Source of the DNA: Syngnathus acus
Taxonomy: Eukaryota; Chordata; Actinopteri; Syngnathiformes; Syngnathidae
Assembly: GCF_901709675.1 (NCBI RefSeq)
Contig: NC_051097.1
Location: 7,604,039 to 7,668,038, forward strand
Length of the DNA: 64,000 nucleotides
Reading direction: 5' to 3'
Shown: positions 1-12,987 of the stretch, piece by piece
How the letters are laid out: every line of letters starts with the position of its first letter
Numbering within the stretch: the first letter of the stretch is position 1
Translations under genes and position numbers: made by a program
The notes under the pieces: model-generated
What the model was told of the DNA's origin: nothing
Database searches by the model: none
What the model saw: only the letters and a program-made list of their open reading frames with translations

Positions 1-2453
1 CGTGCACATGCAAGTACTTTGATGATGTCACCGGCGTGTGAGATTAGACGGCGGATCTGAGTAATCAGGTTACACAGTGGGAGTACGAAAAGAACCTTCC
101 GGGAATGTTCATAAATTGAGATGAATAAAGTGGCGGAAATAGTTGAAACCACAAACACAATAATAAAAGTGTTCAGTACTGTTAAGGAGCTGTCAATCAA
201 TTGGAAGCGAGCGTGGGTTATATGGGATGGGGGTGCAGGTAATGGGAGGGTAAAGCAGCGGGGGAGGGGTCCCCATTGCTGATGCCATGCCAGATGCACA
301 CTAATCCCCCCCTCCTTCCCCCCAGGATTATCAACTCTGGATTACAGGCCCTTTCTGACAGTCCATTGTGGAATCCTCACAGTGGATCTGTCGTCTATAC
401 GGCATATATACTCTTTCCTATACATCAATGCTCATTTAATTTTTGGGGGTGAAGCGGATTCATCCTAAGGCTGCATGACGTCATCAAAATTGAAAAATAA
501 AAGCCACAATTAATTATTACACTATAAAATTCGAATTTGTACACAAAAGTGACCCCAATCAAATGATTTGTATTGCCGCTTTTTCTCGACCGTTAACTAA
601 TTGGATCACGTTGTGACAAATCATTGGACCGATTTCTTGAGGACCAGATTACAATGAGGATGGACGGATGCCACTGGGCCCACCCGGAGACCATCTGGAC
701 CGCGGGAGGGACACTTCATTACGCCAACAAGACAAGCCCCACCTAATGAAAAGAGCCCGGCTGCCGGAGCTGTATTAAATCACACACACACACTCACACA
801 CACTCACGCAGTGTAAGCTGCTCACGTCGCCCTCATCCCCACAGTGGGTCAGTGGCACAGCAGACAGTCAGTCGAGCTGCAAGTTGGTCAAATAGTATCG
901 CTCTTACATTAATGACATCACTGTTGGATGACACACTCATGCACACCGTCCAGTTCATATTAGCGGCTAATTCAGAATACACACATTCATGATTATCCTC
1001 ATGGTGCAACCCTGACTCTCTATTCTCTCACTTGCTTACTAAAAGGGTTTAACTCAAGCCAGAAGCAAAGGAATTATGTTTCCTATTTCCTTTTTATTCT
1101 GGGCGGGGTGGGCAGTAATATTAAAAAGGAGTTCAAGGTCTGCAGAACAAAAGCAGGAAGGTAGCAAGGAAGAGTTAAGAGGAAGGCTGCTTTTTTTTAT
1201 ACAAAGACATCTGTTGAAACAGAGAGAGGGGGGGGGGGTTGTGGGAATGTGCAGATTTAACAAAAAATCTACAAGCAATTATATCTGCATCATGCCAAAG
1301 TCAAAGACTCCAGCCTCAACTTTTCCCAGATGAGGGGGGGGATCAGATCCTAATCCTTTTGCATTCCCAACCTGCTGTCATGCTTCAATGTAAAAAGGCC
1401 TGGACATATTGTATATGTATAAGAGAAAGTGGGGCAGTTCAAAGGTCACTCCCGAGTGGAGCTGGAGAGGTTGGACAATTCATTCGCTAAGCCAAAAGCG
1501 ACTACAGCCATGATGTTTATTTCTTTGTAGCGGTTAATCTCAATATTTAAAGATAAATGTAACAAGACTGATTTGAAATGGATCTTAAGTGGGGTTACAA
1601 CGGTCATTCAGAATTTGTGACTTTCAATTTATTAGCAATGGAGCCGTTTTGTTTAAATCATTTTCAAATGAATACTCACAGGCCCACAGGTACCAAATAC
1701 ACAAAGCCGAATCTTATTTACACACACCACAAGTGGACTCTTTCCAAGCTCCCACTACAAATAGGTCAAAATACAGCTCCGAGGTATGATTACAACCTTT
1801 ATACCAACTGTCACAGTTCAAACGTGTTGAAATGTGCATGTAAAAAGGCGAGCTGCAACAGACTGATGGGAAAATTTTGATCAGTAAAAGTGTGCTACAT
1901 AGCTGTGGGTCCTCAGGGCGACCCGCTGACAGCCAACCGGGTCAGTTTCACGGCACACAGGCGGCATATGCTCCTTTTTGGATGGGGGGCACGTGATAAT
2001 TATTCATCCATCCACCCTCAGATTTTACACGCCCCTGCTTCATTTGAATTGGAACGAGAGAAGCGAGCTGGTTGTTGTGTCATGTGCTTGTGTTAATATT
2101 ATAGCTGGGGGTGCTATGGACAAGGCTAATTAACTCTATTATACCTTATATTAGGACAGAGAAAGGAGACGCAAAGAGGATTTTATATATTAGTTCATAA
2201 AAGTTTTTTTTTTAAAGAACGTGTTTTACAAAAGTTTACAGTCCAATTTGGTGTTTTTTGTACTCCACAGGGGGTCTACTCCAGAAATATGCAATAGAGT
2301 TAGTTTCCCACAAAAAAAATTACACTGTACTTTCATATATGCGGGGATTAAATCAATTTAAAATACACACGAGTGAAATTGATGCAGCCTGCACGGCCAA
2401 TCGCTCAACACCCTTCAATCACTTTTGCAAGAATAACCAAGAGAGTCACTTAC
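1..2453. other. non-coding: probably intron 1 of the zdhhc8-like gene
   Basis: No reading frame here looks like a conserved protein. The stretch is AT-rich, with a short CA-type microsatellite near 781-808 and several homopolymer runs. It lies directly downstream, in minus-strand sense, of the splice donor of the ZDHHC-like first coding exon, so it is best read as that gene's first intron. The next exon was not found and presumably lies off the left edge. Confidence 0.5.
781..808. repeat. short CA microsatellite
   Basis: CA dinucleotides run for about 28 bases with occasional CT interruptions. It is simple-sequence DNA with no sign of function. Confidence 0.8.
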
Positions 2454-2581
2454 GTGAAGACGAAGAAGAGTGAGGTGGAGCCCACCAGGAGGCAGGCGGC
2501 CGTGCACACCGGGATGAAGGCGGACGCTCGGAGCGAGTCGCCGCCGCCGCCGCTGCCGGCAATCCTATGCGTCCGCTCCAT
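2454..2581 (-). CDS. ZDHHC5/ZDHHC8-type palmitoyltransferase, first coding exon (partial gene)
   Basis: Read on the minus strand, an ATG at 2581 opens a peptide beginning MERTHRIAGSGGGG, followed by a hydrophobic stretch containing VCTAACLLVGSTSLFFVFT. This closely resembles the first transmembrane segment at the N-terminus of ZDHHC8 and ZDHHC5, the long-tailed DHHC enzymes that S-palmitoylate membrane and synaptic proteins. The exon ends at a consensus donor (GTAAGT, minus strand, 2448-2453) after two bases of a codon, at the same place in the protein as in ZDHHC8. The DHHC catalytic domain and cytoplasmic tail are not in this window. The glycine run after residue 8 is encoded by GGC repeats and differs from the mammalian N-terminus. 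The family is fairly certain; which fish paralogue (5, 8a or 8b) is not. Confidence 0.72.
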
Positions 2582-3258
2582 CCTCCGTCTTCTCAAGTCT
2601 CAGACCGGCCGGCGTGTGGATAAAGTCCCTCAAACAACAATACAGACATGTTTAAACGCGTTCCGGTCGGAATGAGCAAGGGAGAAAAAAGCAGGTCGTG
2701 AAAAGCGGAGGATGAGAGAAAGGCGACTGCCTGTGCGCACGCTCGCTCCCTCCGGATTCATGCCTCCAGCGGAGCGGGCACGTCGCCTCCGGCTCAGCCC
2801 GAAGGTGGAGCTTTCACTCGCGGGTGACGTGAAAGTTTACCACGCAACACTGCTCTTCAAGCCTCCGATGTGTTCTTTTTATTGACTGGGGGGAAAGAAA
2901 TCAGTGTTTTTATATATAACTCCACCTCAGGACGAAATTGTGTTTGGGTTGACATAATTCACGGCAAAAAAGTTGAAAGCAAAATGATGCATAAAATGGA
3001 TTGCAGTGATGCCTTTTCGGAGTTTTTTATATTGTTTACTTTTTTGACACATTAAGAAATAAACATGACTTGGGCCACGATGTAAAGATAAGGACTTTGA
3101 ATTTAGGTTGTAAATGTCAATCAGCGTTTTTGATTGTGTTCCAGCTCTGCTGTGACCTGTTTAGATTTGTCATCACAAGATGATTCTCCCTCAGGTCAAA
3201 GCTACCTTAGGGTGTGTTCACAACAAGCTGATTGGTGCAAAGGTGTCTCCTGCTCGTC

Positions 3259-3266
3259 TATAAAAG
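3259..3266 (+). promoter_or_regulatory. TATA box of the ORA receptor gene
   Basis: TATAAAAG lies 60 bases upstream of the ATG at 3326. If it sets the transcription start, the in-frame ATG at 3134 would not be transcribed. This supports the shorter 331-residue protein, which begins just before the first transmembrane segment. Confidence 0.55.
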
Positions 3267-3325
3267 TCCAAAAGTCGGATTCATTATCAATCTATCCTTC
3301 CGACACATTCAGCTGTGTGGAAAGC

Positions 3326-4321
3326 ATGGACACGGAGGAGTTGGTTGAATCTATTATCCGAGCACTCATGTTTCTGGCGGGGATCATCGGGAACAACTGG
3401 TTGGCCATCAGCTCCATCCCTTCCAAGAGGTCGGCCATCTGCACCAACGATCTTTTGTTCATCAACTTGGCAGTGTCCAACCTCATCACCAACTACCTGG
3501 TGGACCTTCCCGACACCATCGCCGACTTTTCTGGTCGCTGGTTCCTAGGCGAGGCCTACTGCGGCGTCTTCCGCTTCTGCGCGGACCTGTCGGAGACCAG
3601 CAGCATCTTCACCACCTTCTTCATTAGCGCTTTCTGGCACCAGAAGCTGGTGGGCTCCCTGAAACGGGGCGGCGCCCCCGTGAAGATGGACAACGTGGGC
3701 CTGGTGATGGCCTTGCTGGTCGGCAGCTGGCTCACAGCTTTGGCTTTTAGCGTGCCGCATTTTTTCTTTGTGAGCGTGGAGGCGACCAACGAGAGCGGGG
3801 AAGACTGTATAGATGTCTTCCCGGATGCCATCTCCAGAAAAACCTATGAGGTGTTCTACCTGACGCTGGCCAACGCCCTTCCCCTTGCCGGGATGCTCTT
3901 CGCCAGCGGTCAGATCGTGATGACGTTGCTCAAGAACCAGCAGCGAATCCGGTGTCGCAACACCGAACTCGGCAAGGAGAACGCTCACGGAGGAGCCGTC
4001 GGGAGAGTTGCCGGGCCGAGCGCCGCCTCATCCTGCACAGAAACCGCCAACGCCTCCGGAGCTCCACCCAAGCTGTCCATGGTGCTGTCGGGGAAGTCCA
4101 ACGCCAGCTCTCAAGTGCGTGCGGCCAAAAGCGTGGTGGCGGTGGCCAGTGTTTTCCTGGTGTGCTGGTTGACTCATCTGCTGCTTCGCATCACCAATAA
4201 CTTCCACACCTCCTCGCTGGTGGTGGAGGTGGCCAGCTACATCGCGGCCTCCTACACCTGCATCATACCATACATATTCCTGCACGGAGTCAAAAAGCTC
4301 ATATGCTCATGCAAGAGATAG
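3326..4321 (+). CDS. ORA-family (V1R-like) olfactory receptor, single exon
   Basis: This intronless frame encodes 331 residues with seven hydrophobic segments at roughly 9-29, 43-63, 80-103, 121-146, 170-200, 265-288 and 298-318. The family-type features are the GN pair in TM1, NLAVSNLITNYLVDLPDT in TM2, the cysteine at the start of TM3, the FWHQKLVGSLKRGG segment after TM3, an N-glycosylation sequon (NES) in the second outer loop, and YTCIIPYIFLHG in TM7. These match the fish ORA class A receptors related to mammalian V1R vomeronasal receptors, which couple to G proteins in olfactory neurons. The third inner loop is long (about 60 residues), rich in Ser, Ala and Gly, and poorly conserved. 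The ATG at 3326 is preferred over 3134 because of the TATA box and the position of TM1. I could not assign the member (ora1-6). The gene converges on nup155. Confidence 0.82.
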   Translation: MDTEELVESIIRALMFLAGIIGNNWLAISSIPSKRSAICTNDLLFINLAVSNLITNYLVDLPDTIADFSGRWFLGEAYCGVFRFCADLSETSSIFTTFFISAFWHQKLVGSLKRGGAPVKMDNVGLVMALLVGSWLTALAFSVPHFFFVSVEATNESGEDCIDVFPDAISRKTYEVFYLTLANALPLAGMLFASGQIVMTLLKNQQRIRCRNTELGKENAHGGAVGRVAGPSAASSCTETANASGAPPKLSMVLSGKSNASSQVRAAKSVVAVASVFLVCWLTHLLLRITNNFHTSSLVVEVASYIAASYTCIIPYIFLHGVKKLICSCKR

Positions 4322-4384
4322 AAAAAAAAAAAAATCTGGCTCACAATGTCCTCATTCTGATAGTTATGTTGTAATCGTTAAAAT

Positions 4385-4390
4385 AATAAA
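4385..4390 (+). terminator. polyadenylation signal of the ORA gene
   Basis: AATAAA lies 64 bases after the stop codon, giving a very short 3' UTR. The nup155 signal on the opposite strand is only about 70 bases away. Confidence 0.55.
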
Positions 4391-4456
4391 ATCCGGAACT
4401 ATGTGTTGTGAATTGCTTGACGCTTTGATAATCAACAAAACATAAATCCAAACATC

Positions 4457-4462
4457 TTTATT
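4457..4462 (-). terminator. nup155: probable polyadenylation signal of nup155
   Basis: AATAAA on the minus strand lies about 720 bases beyond the nup155 stop. The sequence between holds no open frame of interest and is read as 3' UTR. The two convergent 3' ends are almost back to back. Confidence 0.4.
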
Positions 4463-5183
4463 TCTACCAGGCTAAAGCAAACATGATTCCACCAACAATC
4501 AAGGTGGCTAATTGTAGGAAAAGACAACAATTTGAGCTCTCCCTTTTGTCATGACTGTACGGGAAGCCTTGAGTGGCGTTTGTAATTAAATGTAATTACG
4601 CTAACAGAAAAAAAGTGACATCCCTCTGCGGTGTCACATTACGAGCAACATGGCCGCCATTTTAAGGGCGAGAGCTGTACGTAAACACGTTAAAAAAAAA
4701 AAAAATCAAATGTTTTTTATGTACATTGTCAATAAGAAATATAAATGGTGATGTGTTTGTCTCCTCTTGTAAACGCATAAGAGTGTCTGATCTATATTTA
4801 CACATTTAACGATGTTGTGCTTTGGGACACAATCGAGCATAAAATAAGTTATAAAACCTGCATCTTCAGTCTCTTAACACTTTGCTGTCATGAAAAGTCA
4901 GACTGGGCACTTTAGTAGAAAACAAGATGATGCACTACTCACAAGAAGTGAGGAAAAATTGGGCTTTTTCGCAGTACATTTCAGGATGAACCTAAAACGT
5001 ACCCAGAACTTTGACGGATGAAATTAATTTGACCTTTGCAAAACTTTGTTCTAAAATGTGGCCTTTAACTTCTCCGGAGTAGTGCGTAACACGCCGATAG
5101 ATACCTAAATCCCGTCGCCACCGTACAAACGTGACAGATGTATCGCTAAGCGATTCAAAGCATCGGCGGGAGCTTAGCGAGCG

Positions 5184-8100
5184 TCAGTGAAGTTTATCCA
5201 GTTTGGCCTGCAGAGACTTGAAGTTGCCGATGGTGTGCTGGAGGGCCGCGTTGGGGCTGAGGGACTGCAGCTCCACCAGGTAGCCGCAGATGTTGTCCAG
5301 GCACACGTTGGCGAAGCGGCGTCTGGGGCAGAATTCAGAATTTGTTGGAAATTGTAACAGAGTAAAGGAAAAGAGGAATTCTACAAGAAATGTCATCAGT
5401 CTGCACTGCCAGTGAGAAACAGGCTATTTGACAGGTGTCTGACTCTTTGGCTCCCTCTAGAGGTCAGAAGTTGAACTGCTAGTGAAGTGGCTCACCTGTC
5501 ATACGTGGGCACTCTGCTGGGGTCGTCCACGTAACCTGACAAAAGCACGTGGATGCATTCTACCAAGTGCAGAGGCTTCTTCAGGCGCTGCCAGTAAGGA
5601 TCCTACACCGGACACATTTATTTTCAAAATGACGGCCAACTGCGAGGGGACGTGATTTGCGGCGTGTACCCTGGTTTTGAAAAGCTGATCGTAGACCTCC
5701 AGAAGGCGTGGCAGCTGCACCCCGATCTCCTGCATGGTGGACGTGACGAAGCCCACGTCCCAGTTGAGGCGGCACACCTCCTGCTCCAGAAATTTCACCA
5801 GGAATTCTGCAAACACACAATGCTTTACATGGAATCGAATGCGAAAGGTCCGCAGAGAGGACATGCTTGAACAAGCTGCTTGTAATGGCACAAAACACTC
5901 CCAAGAGAAGAGGAATCATAATTATGTCGCTATTACAACAAAATGAGAGAACACGAACCCAGTGGAAAATATCGCGGCGTTCCCGCGTAGATCCTGCCCA
6001 GCGACACCACCTTCAAACTGAGTGATCTCATCCTGTCCACGGTACTCATGGCCACCGTGTCTGCCAGTTCTGCCAGACAAGATTGGCAAGCAGCAAATCA
6101 GTAAAAATAAAAAATGATGAAAGCAAAAAAAAAAAAAAAAATCAACCATGTTTTTGTGTTGTAGGGCAATGACCTTTTTCTATGATTTCCTGCCAAAGCG
6201 AGTGCACCAGAATTGGATCCGAGTGTCCCGCGCAGTGAATGATGGCCAGCTTGCACTCGGATAGTTTGAAGTGGTCGGCGTATTCCCCGTAGAGCTGCAC
6301 GTATGGAGCCAAGGCAGATTTTATATTCACACCACCAAACAAAAAAACGATGAACACTAATTAAAGCTAATCATAGATGCAAAAGTACTAAAAAAAAAAA
6401 AGTTAAATAAAACCGAGTTGACACTGAATCAAACTGTCACTAAATGTAGCTGGCATGGATACAGTGGACAACTGGAAAAAAATAATTTATCAAGAAAATA
6501 AAAAAACAATCATGGAGCTGTTGCATGTTACCTTGGTGATGTCCATGAGGTCCGAATCCAACTGAGAGACGGCGTTTTTCACCGAAGGGTGACTGGAGTA
6601 CTGTCGGATTAGCGTGTCCTGAATCTGAACTTGGATGCGCACCAGCTGGGAGAAGAAAGCAAAGCGCTGTTATGTGTGGAGGTGGGTTTGTACTTGTCTC
6701 AAAAATAAACAACTTAACTCTACTTCAGTCTATTAATAGGATTTCTATATTTTGGGCAGCTATGGGAGTGATTCTTCCTCCCACTACTTCAACTTTATTT
6801 TCACGGGATAAACAGGGTCTACCTCCATCTTCTCCTCCAGCTCATGGAGGAACTCGCCGTCTGCCGCCTGAGCGGAGATGCAAGAGGAGCTCTTAGCGGA
6901 CAGGATGGCCCGGGCCAAGTACTCCAGACGCTGCTTGAGGGAGATCTCAGTGCTGCGTGTGTGGACAGATGAGCACGGCATGAATCTTGGTGACATGGTC
7001 GTCATTAGACGCGTGACACCTTGACAAACCTGTGCATGTCGGCGAGGCGGGCCAGCACGTGGGCGGCCTTGCCAAAGTTGCGGTTCTTCTCGTAGTAGCG
7101 CCACAGCAGGTCCATGTTGTGCACTTTGCTCTGATCTTGTTTGATCATATGCATGAGATGCTCTTCCAGGTACGGCGAATTCACCTGGACAAGAGAGGAT
7201 CCAATCGGGAACGATTGACTTTATATCCATGGGACTTAAGTACTGTGGCGCTAATAAAACACTCGGTACCTCGAGCAGCTTGTCCGCCAAATCAGCCTGG
7301 ATGAGCCAGTTGTACAGGGCGATGTGAAATAGCTCATCTTGGGACCTCTGAGCCAGACCAAAGATCTGCTCAAACTGTAGTGGAAAGAGGCTCTTATTTA
7401 AGAAAAAGATGCAGACATAAAAAAAAAAAAGTACACAATCAAACATGGCTGTCTCACTCACGTGGGCTGTAGCTTCCTCGTTACTTAGCATGTTCGGATC
7501 CGAGGTGAGGACAGGAGGGCCCGGCTGTTTTGGGACACTGGGGGACTGAGGAGCCGCTTTGCTTTGGTTCACTAGCTCCTGCATGGTGTCCGTGATGCAT
7601 TTATAACATAATAGCCTGCAAGTGGGGTTGGGAAAATGTCAGCACTAAAAGCCATCCACAGCTTATTTTATTGGCTGTGATGTCACAGCAACGTGTGCTA
7701 GCGTGCTATTTAGGCTAGGGAGTGAAGGTGGGTATAGATATAAAAACATTTCTTACCTTTCCTGGAAGGCCAGCTGTCCCGTCTGGTCCTCCTCTGGCTC
7801 TCCATTTTTGTAAAAATGGGGCCCCAGCCTCTGGGGGTCCTTTTTGTCAGCCGCCGTGAGGCACAGCTCGAGGGCGCCCTCGTAGAAACGTACTGAGATA
7901 CGGCACATTTGCATCAATTCAACATAGGGCGGTCGTGAGCGGCGCCGGTGTCGAGTTCAACGCTACCTTGCCTGTACTGGGAGCAAACCACTGGGAGGTC
8001 AGTGTTCTGGCAGATTTTTTGGTAGAGACGCAGTGATTCCCTCAGCATTTTCTCCTTATCGACTTTGTTCTGGATCTGCTTGGAGTTCTGCAGCAACTCG

Positions 8101-11100
8101 TTTGCCTTGGTGGAAAAACATCAACATTTAAAAACCCCGGAATATGTATGATGAAATAGTTACGAGGGCACACGCCAGATCTTCATCTATTGCTGGATTG
8201 GGTTCATAGAAGTCAAATTAAATATTACATGACATTAGAGGCATATAGAACAAACTGGAGCACACTACTTGGTAACAACCAGCAGAGGGCGCCACCAGAT
8301 CAGACTGGTCTAGCTGTAAACTCAAACAGTGTGTTAAATCTTTTGGCTCTGCCGTGTACCTTTGAGCAGACGCTGTCCTCTGTGCTGTAGAGCAGCGGGC
8401 ACACGTCCCGCAGGTGATTACTGATGACGTCCACAGAGGTGTTATCTTTGATGTAGACGTTAATGAGCGCCGTGACCAGGGCTCCTGTGAGCTCCTTCCC
8501 CCGGATCATATCCTTAAAACTTGCTGCCTTCATCTGCTCCTGAAATTCCTAAAAGGAGAAAAAAAGGAGTGAGATATTTAGAGAGTGACATACTTCAGGC
8601 GGTTTGTGAAAATGCTACCTTGGGCAGTTCTGACATGATGAGGCTGAACTGATGATCGCATAGAAGCTTCCAGAGGGCCAGAGTCTGATAGGAGCGATGG
8701 ACTAACGCCTGGATGCTCTGCAGGGACACTTTCTCGTAGACCTGAGCCTTGGCTAGAAAAAAAGAATTATAAAATGATGGTAAGATTAAAAAAAAAGATT
8801 AGGTTTGTAGTTTGCAGTGATTTAGCTACATGAAAAAGAGGGAGGAGGAAACAAAACTGTCCAAACACTCACTGTGGTACTTCCTCTGAAGCTCCTGTTG
8901 GACCTGCTGAGAGCTGGCGCCATCCGGCCGCATAAATCCCAGCAGCCTTTGCTGCAAGTTACCAGGGGAACTGAAACTACAAAGGGATCCGGTCCAATCA
9001 CAATAGTGAGCATAAAGGACGATTTTCAATAGGAACCCAATGTTGGTCTTACCTTGCACCACCGAGAGAGGAGGGACTGAACAGAGAGTTTTTATCCAGA
9101 AACTCCTTCAGCCTGTAGAGCTCCAACAGGACCGACTCCAGATCAAAAGACGTCACGCTGCTTTCCAACTGTGATGATGTTGAGGAGGAATAGTAAAGCC
9201 TTACTCAAAATCTGCACCCATTATTACTGCTAAGAGAACTTTATGTATTAAAAAAGAAGATGATCTGAACGCCCCTGCAACTTACAATACTGAAAGTCTG
9301 ACTTCCTCTACTGACTGCTTTCTCCACTGCTAGGCTCCCATCCCAAATGTTTCTGTTTGTGTGGAAGGAAGAAGCAAAATAGAGAGAACATGAGTCCTCT
9401 ACATGAGTTTGACATGAGGACAACACATATGAATCATTATGGTGTGGATCCCAACTAGACTGACCCGAGAACGCGAGCAAAGTAGACACAGATGCCATTG
9501 TGCTTCCCGGAGAAAATCACCTCTGGGCCGACTGACATCGGAGTGATGGGGGCGGACCCCGTGTGCATTGGCGCATAGGGCGTGGCCAGAGGTGGGGGAA
9601 AAATGCCTGATGGACGGGGGAAGGAAAAAAAAAAAAATCACACACTTCTTTTCCATTCTACATGCACACAGTCATATTGAGCAAACACTTACCCGGTCCT
9701 GGAGAGCTCATCATGGGTCCAACATTGCTGGGTGGTGACATAGCAGCGGGAAACCTCATCTGTGCCTCTCCTCCATATCTGACGACACATGCATACATTT
9801 AACAAGCTTGCCTTCCTCTTTTCTCCATTTGCCCATCATAATGAGGTATGCTCAAGTTTATTCGACACTAAGTGTATCTTTGTTCTCGGACCTGAAGAAG
9901 GCTCTGGTGGCCCACTGCGAGACTTCTCGGTTACAAGCTTCGTTGGAACAAGCCAGGATCAAGGCTGTAGCGCAGGCCTGCTCCTCCTGAACATAACAGA
10001 GGCAAAGAGATGTTTAAAAGTCTTCCGAGAGCGCTCATCAAGGAAAGTTTTTACCCGGTGCAACTTGAAGAAGCGTTCGATCTCCTCGCTCTCTCCTCCG
10101 GCGCAGCTCACCAGAAGGTGACGGAGCTGGTCCACGGGACGAAGCTTTTGGAAAATGTGACTTCCCTGTAGAGGAGCGAGAAGTCCGCCTTCAGTATTCT
10201 GAACCAGGACTTGACAATGTGTCTTGTATGGTAAGAGGCTTTAAACCTTTGCTGAAAGGAGGACAAATTTCTGCGGGGGGGTGTTGTGCTGCAGGACCAC
10301 CACGGGCGAGTCAGTGACGGGGATCATTTCCTTGTTCAGGGGAGTGCAAATCCTGCTTGGCTTCTCCTCGTTGATGGCGCTTATAGCCCATGTGTGTCCG
10401 TCGATATTCGACATCATCTGCGTGGAAAAAAAATCAAGTGAGAATGTTATTCGGGCTAGTATGCTAGCTAGCATGAGTGATGAGACTAATGTGAAGGTAG
10501 CAGAAATGCTTTGCAGGTCACACCTGAGTCTCCATCAAGGGCTTCTTGAAGGGAAAAGAGTCATGGTTGATGCACCACAGAATGTCGTTGTCCTCCGTCT
10601 CAGAAGCCGCCATCAGCAAAATACCTGCGGGGATTATCCGAGATTACGAAAAATTCCCGCTGAAAAAATGCCGGCGTGGTCGGTCGGGGTTTACCTTTAC
10701 TGTGCAGCGCCTTGTGGACTTTGGCGGGTTTCTGCACCGTGGATGACGCGGAGAAGCCCGGCGGTAGGCGAACGTGAACCAGAGAGAGCAAGGAAGGTCG
10801 GGCCGGCGTTTGTCTTTGCTGCGGTGGCGCAAAAGGTGTAGTGCAGAAGTAGAGACGCACACCTGTGGAATAAAAATGAAAATAATACCAGCACGTGTGT
10901 TAACTCGTATTGACAACATTGCTCTTGTGTGTTGTTCCCGCCCCCGTATTTACCTGCATGCGTCACAGCAAGCAGGTGAACATCGGATGACTCTGATCTG
11001 CTTATCACAGAGATCTGGACGATGGGCTTGAAGACAGAACGATCCATGGTCCTGCATGGGAGCAAAACATGAAAAATTGTTTCAAATAGAAGGGCAAAAG

Positions 11101-12987
11101 ACGGACTTGGTGAAGTCTGCTTCCTTGCGAAGATACCTGGCAATGTTTCCGGCGGCTGCGACAATGCCGTTTTGAGACATGGTGGCCACGCGACTCATGG
11201 ATCGGCCGTCGACGCCCAGGTCATACACCTGACAGACGGAAATGAGGGTGATTTACTCCAGAACACTGACAACCGCCAATACCGTTTGCATACAAATAGC
11301 TGACATTAAAACTACACAGTAAATATTTTCATTATTGTCTGCCTATTTCATAAAATGCATCTGTTCTAAAATTTGCTTTTCCCCAAAAATGCAAAATTGC
11401 AGTAGTACCTGTAGAACTCCTTTCTCAGAGCGTGTAAAAAGTGTGTTGCGGGAGTTGTCCACAGCAATCTGCACAATTGGGTCTGGAAAGCAGAAAAAAG
11501 ATTTTTGATGAATAAATACAAACTCATTATTTCTTCAGTGTTAGCGTACCATCCTCAGAGAAAGAGAACTGGAGCACAGAAGGGACGAGGAAGGACAGGG
11601 AGCTCTTGGAGTGGTTGATCTTGCGGCAGCGCTGACTTAGCCAACCCGCCTCCGCCTGGTAGGCGATTTCGTACAGGCAGCCGTCCTTTCCCGCCATGAA
11701 GATGCGACCCAGGTCGGTGGAGGTCACAGTGAGAATGTAGGTGTTGTCGGTGGGGATGGAGAAAAGGTGGTCCGGAAGTATCTGCATGCCGCCTGACATG
11801 CTGTCGTTCAGCCCTGAGACAACACAAAAATACACAAGCTGCAATGATTTGCATTTATACAGGAAAAAAAAAAAAAGGGTGATGGCGTGTGGATCCTCAA
11901 ACTCACCTCCATGGGTGACCCTTGGGAAGCTCACTCCCAGGATGACGACATCCACGGACGTGGCCAACACAAGCAGGTAATGGATGTGAGGCTGTAAAAT
12001 CCCTGGGAAAATCAAAACAAAAATAAACGCTGCATTGAAAAGGGAAACAAAGATACAAATAGGTGTACGACAGTTCACAACGTACCTTGTTTTGGTTTCA
12101 CCAGCCCCACTGCCAGAATGGTTTCGATGAGACCGTCGAAATAGGCCACGTCTCCCCTGTGAGGCATATTACCACAAATAATTCACACATCAGGTACACC
12201 TTTCAATCGCTCGCTCGTATGCGATCGTACTAACCCGTCCTCGTAATTCCACATGAAGATGTCGTTGTCGATCGTGAGCCATGCTCGAGTAATCTCGGGA
12301 AAAACTCCCATCATGCAGTTGAACTGCATATCTGGATATCGTGTTAAGGGGTGAAAGCAAGTCAATGCAATCATCTTATAAATGTGCCACTTGAGAGCAG
12401 AATAGAAATAATATGAAGTGTGTAACGCAATGCAGATCCAGACTTCTGCATCCAACTACCATTTTCAATCAAAAGGATACGGCTGAATTGCTCTACCAGC
12501 TCCGGCGGCAGCGGGACTCGGCGCACTGCGCTGAGCTCTGGCAGGTTAGGCACGCTGAGTAAACCCGGTCCTTGAAGGGGATAGTCCATGTCGGACACTC
12601 CGGAGAGGGAAGGTATATCTAATAGCACAGATGACATCATTTTAACATACTTGGAGAGATGAGTATCATTTTTTTTATGTGGTAATTGGGCAATGGGTAC
12701 ATCAATAGGTGGAAGTAACACTGGTACTGTACTTTCAGTTCAGCTCTCTTTACTTGAATTTACTTTTTTTTTTTTTTTAAACCTTTTGTTAGTCACTAGT
12801 CCTTTCTACTCCTATGTCCTCCAGGTAAATCTGGCTGTAACTCACTATGAGAGGGCACGCTGAGGAGCTCCGACAAGTCCGGGAAACAGCGGTCATCTTG
12901 CAGGTGCCGGTCGACGAGCCGGGCCGAGCTGTCGAGTGCCTCGACAAGAGCAGCGGAGGGGCTGCTGGGTCCGGCGATGGACGGCAT
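5184..12987 (-). CDS. nup155: Nup155, nuclear pore scaffold nucleoporin (multi-exon, complete)
   Basis: About 30 short exons on the minus strand spell a protein collinear with vertebrate NUP155 from the first residues ([20 protein letters not shown] at 12987) to the last ([13 protein letters not shown], stop at 5184). Landmarks include [20 protein letters not shown] (exon 2, about 12481-12618), the propeller stretches [31 protein letters not shown] and [13 protein letters not shown], and the C-terminal solenoid with [46 protein letters not shown] and [11 protein letters not shown]. Nup155 is an inner-ring nucleoporin with an N-terminal beta-propeller and a C-terminal alpha-solenoid. It links the pore membrane to the Nup93 complex and is essential for pore assembly. 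Every exon I read was open; individual exon edges were not all fixed. The 5' UTR extends to about 13.4 kb, only about 350 bases from the 3' end of nipbl. Confidence 0.95.

Noticed and set aside
3134-3325. Upstream extension of the ORA receptor frame
   Set aside because: A TATA box lies inside it and the added residues are not receptor-like.
8278-8300. CAGCAGAGGGCGCC and similar words (also near 17655, 31095, 51730)
   Set aside because: They resemble part of a CTCF site, but such words are common in vertebrate DNA and none matches the full motif well enough to call.
9510-9550. Apparent frameshift in nup155 near the MSVGPEV sequence
   Set aside because: On re-reading the bases the frame is intact (ATG TCA GTC GGC CCA GAG); the first reading had dropped three bases.
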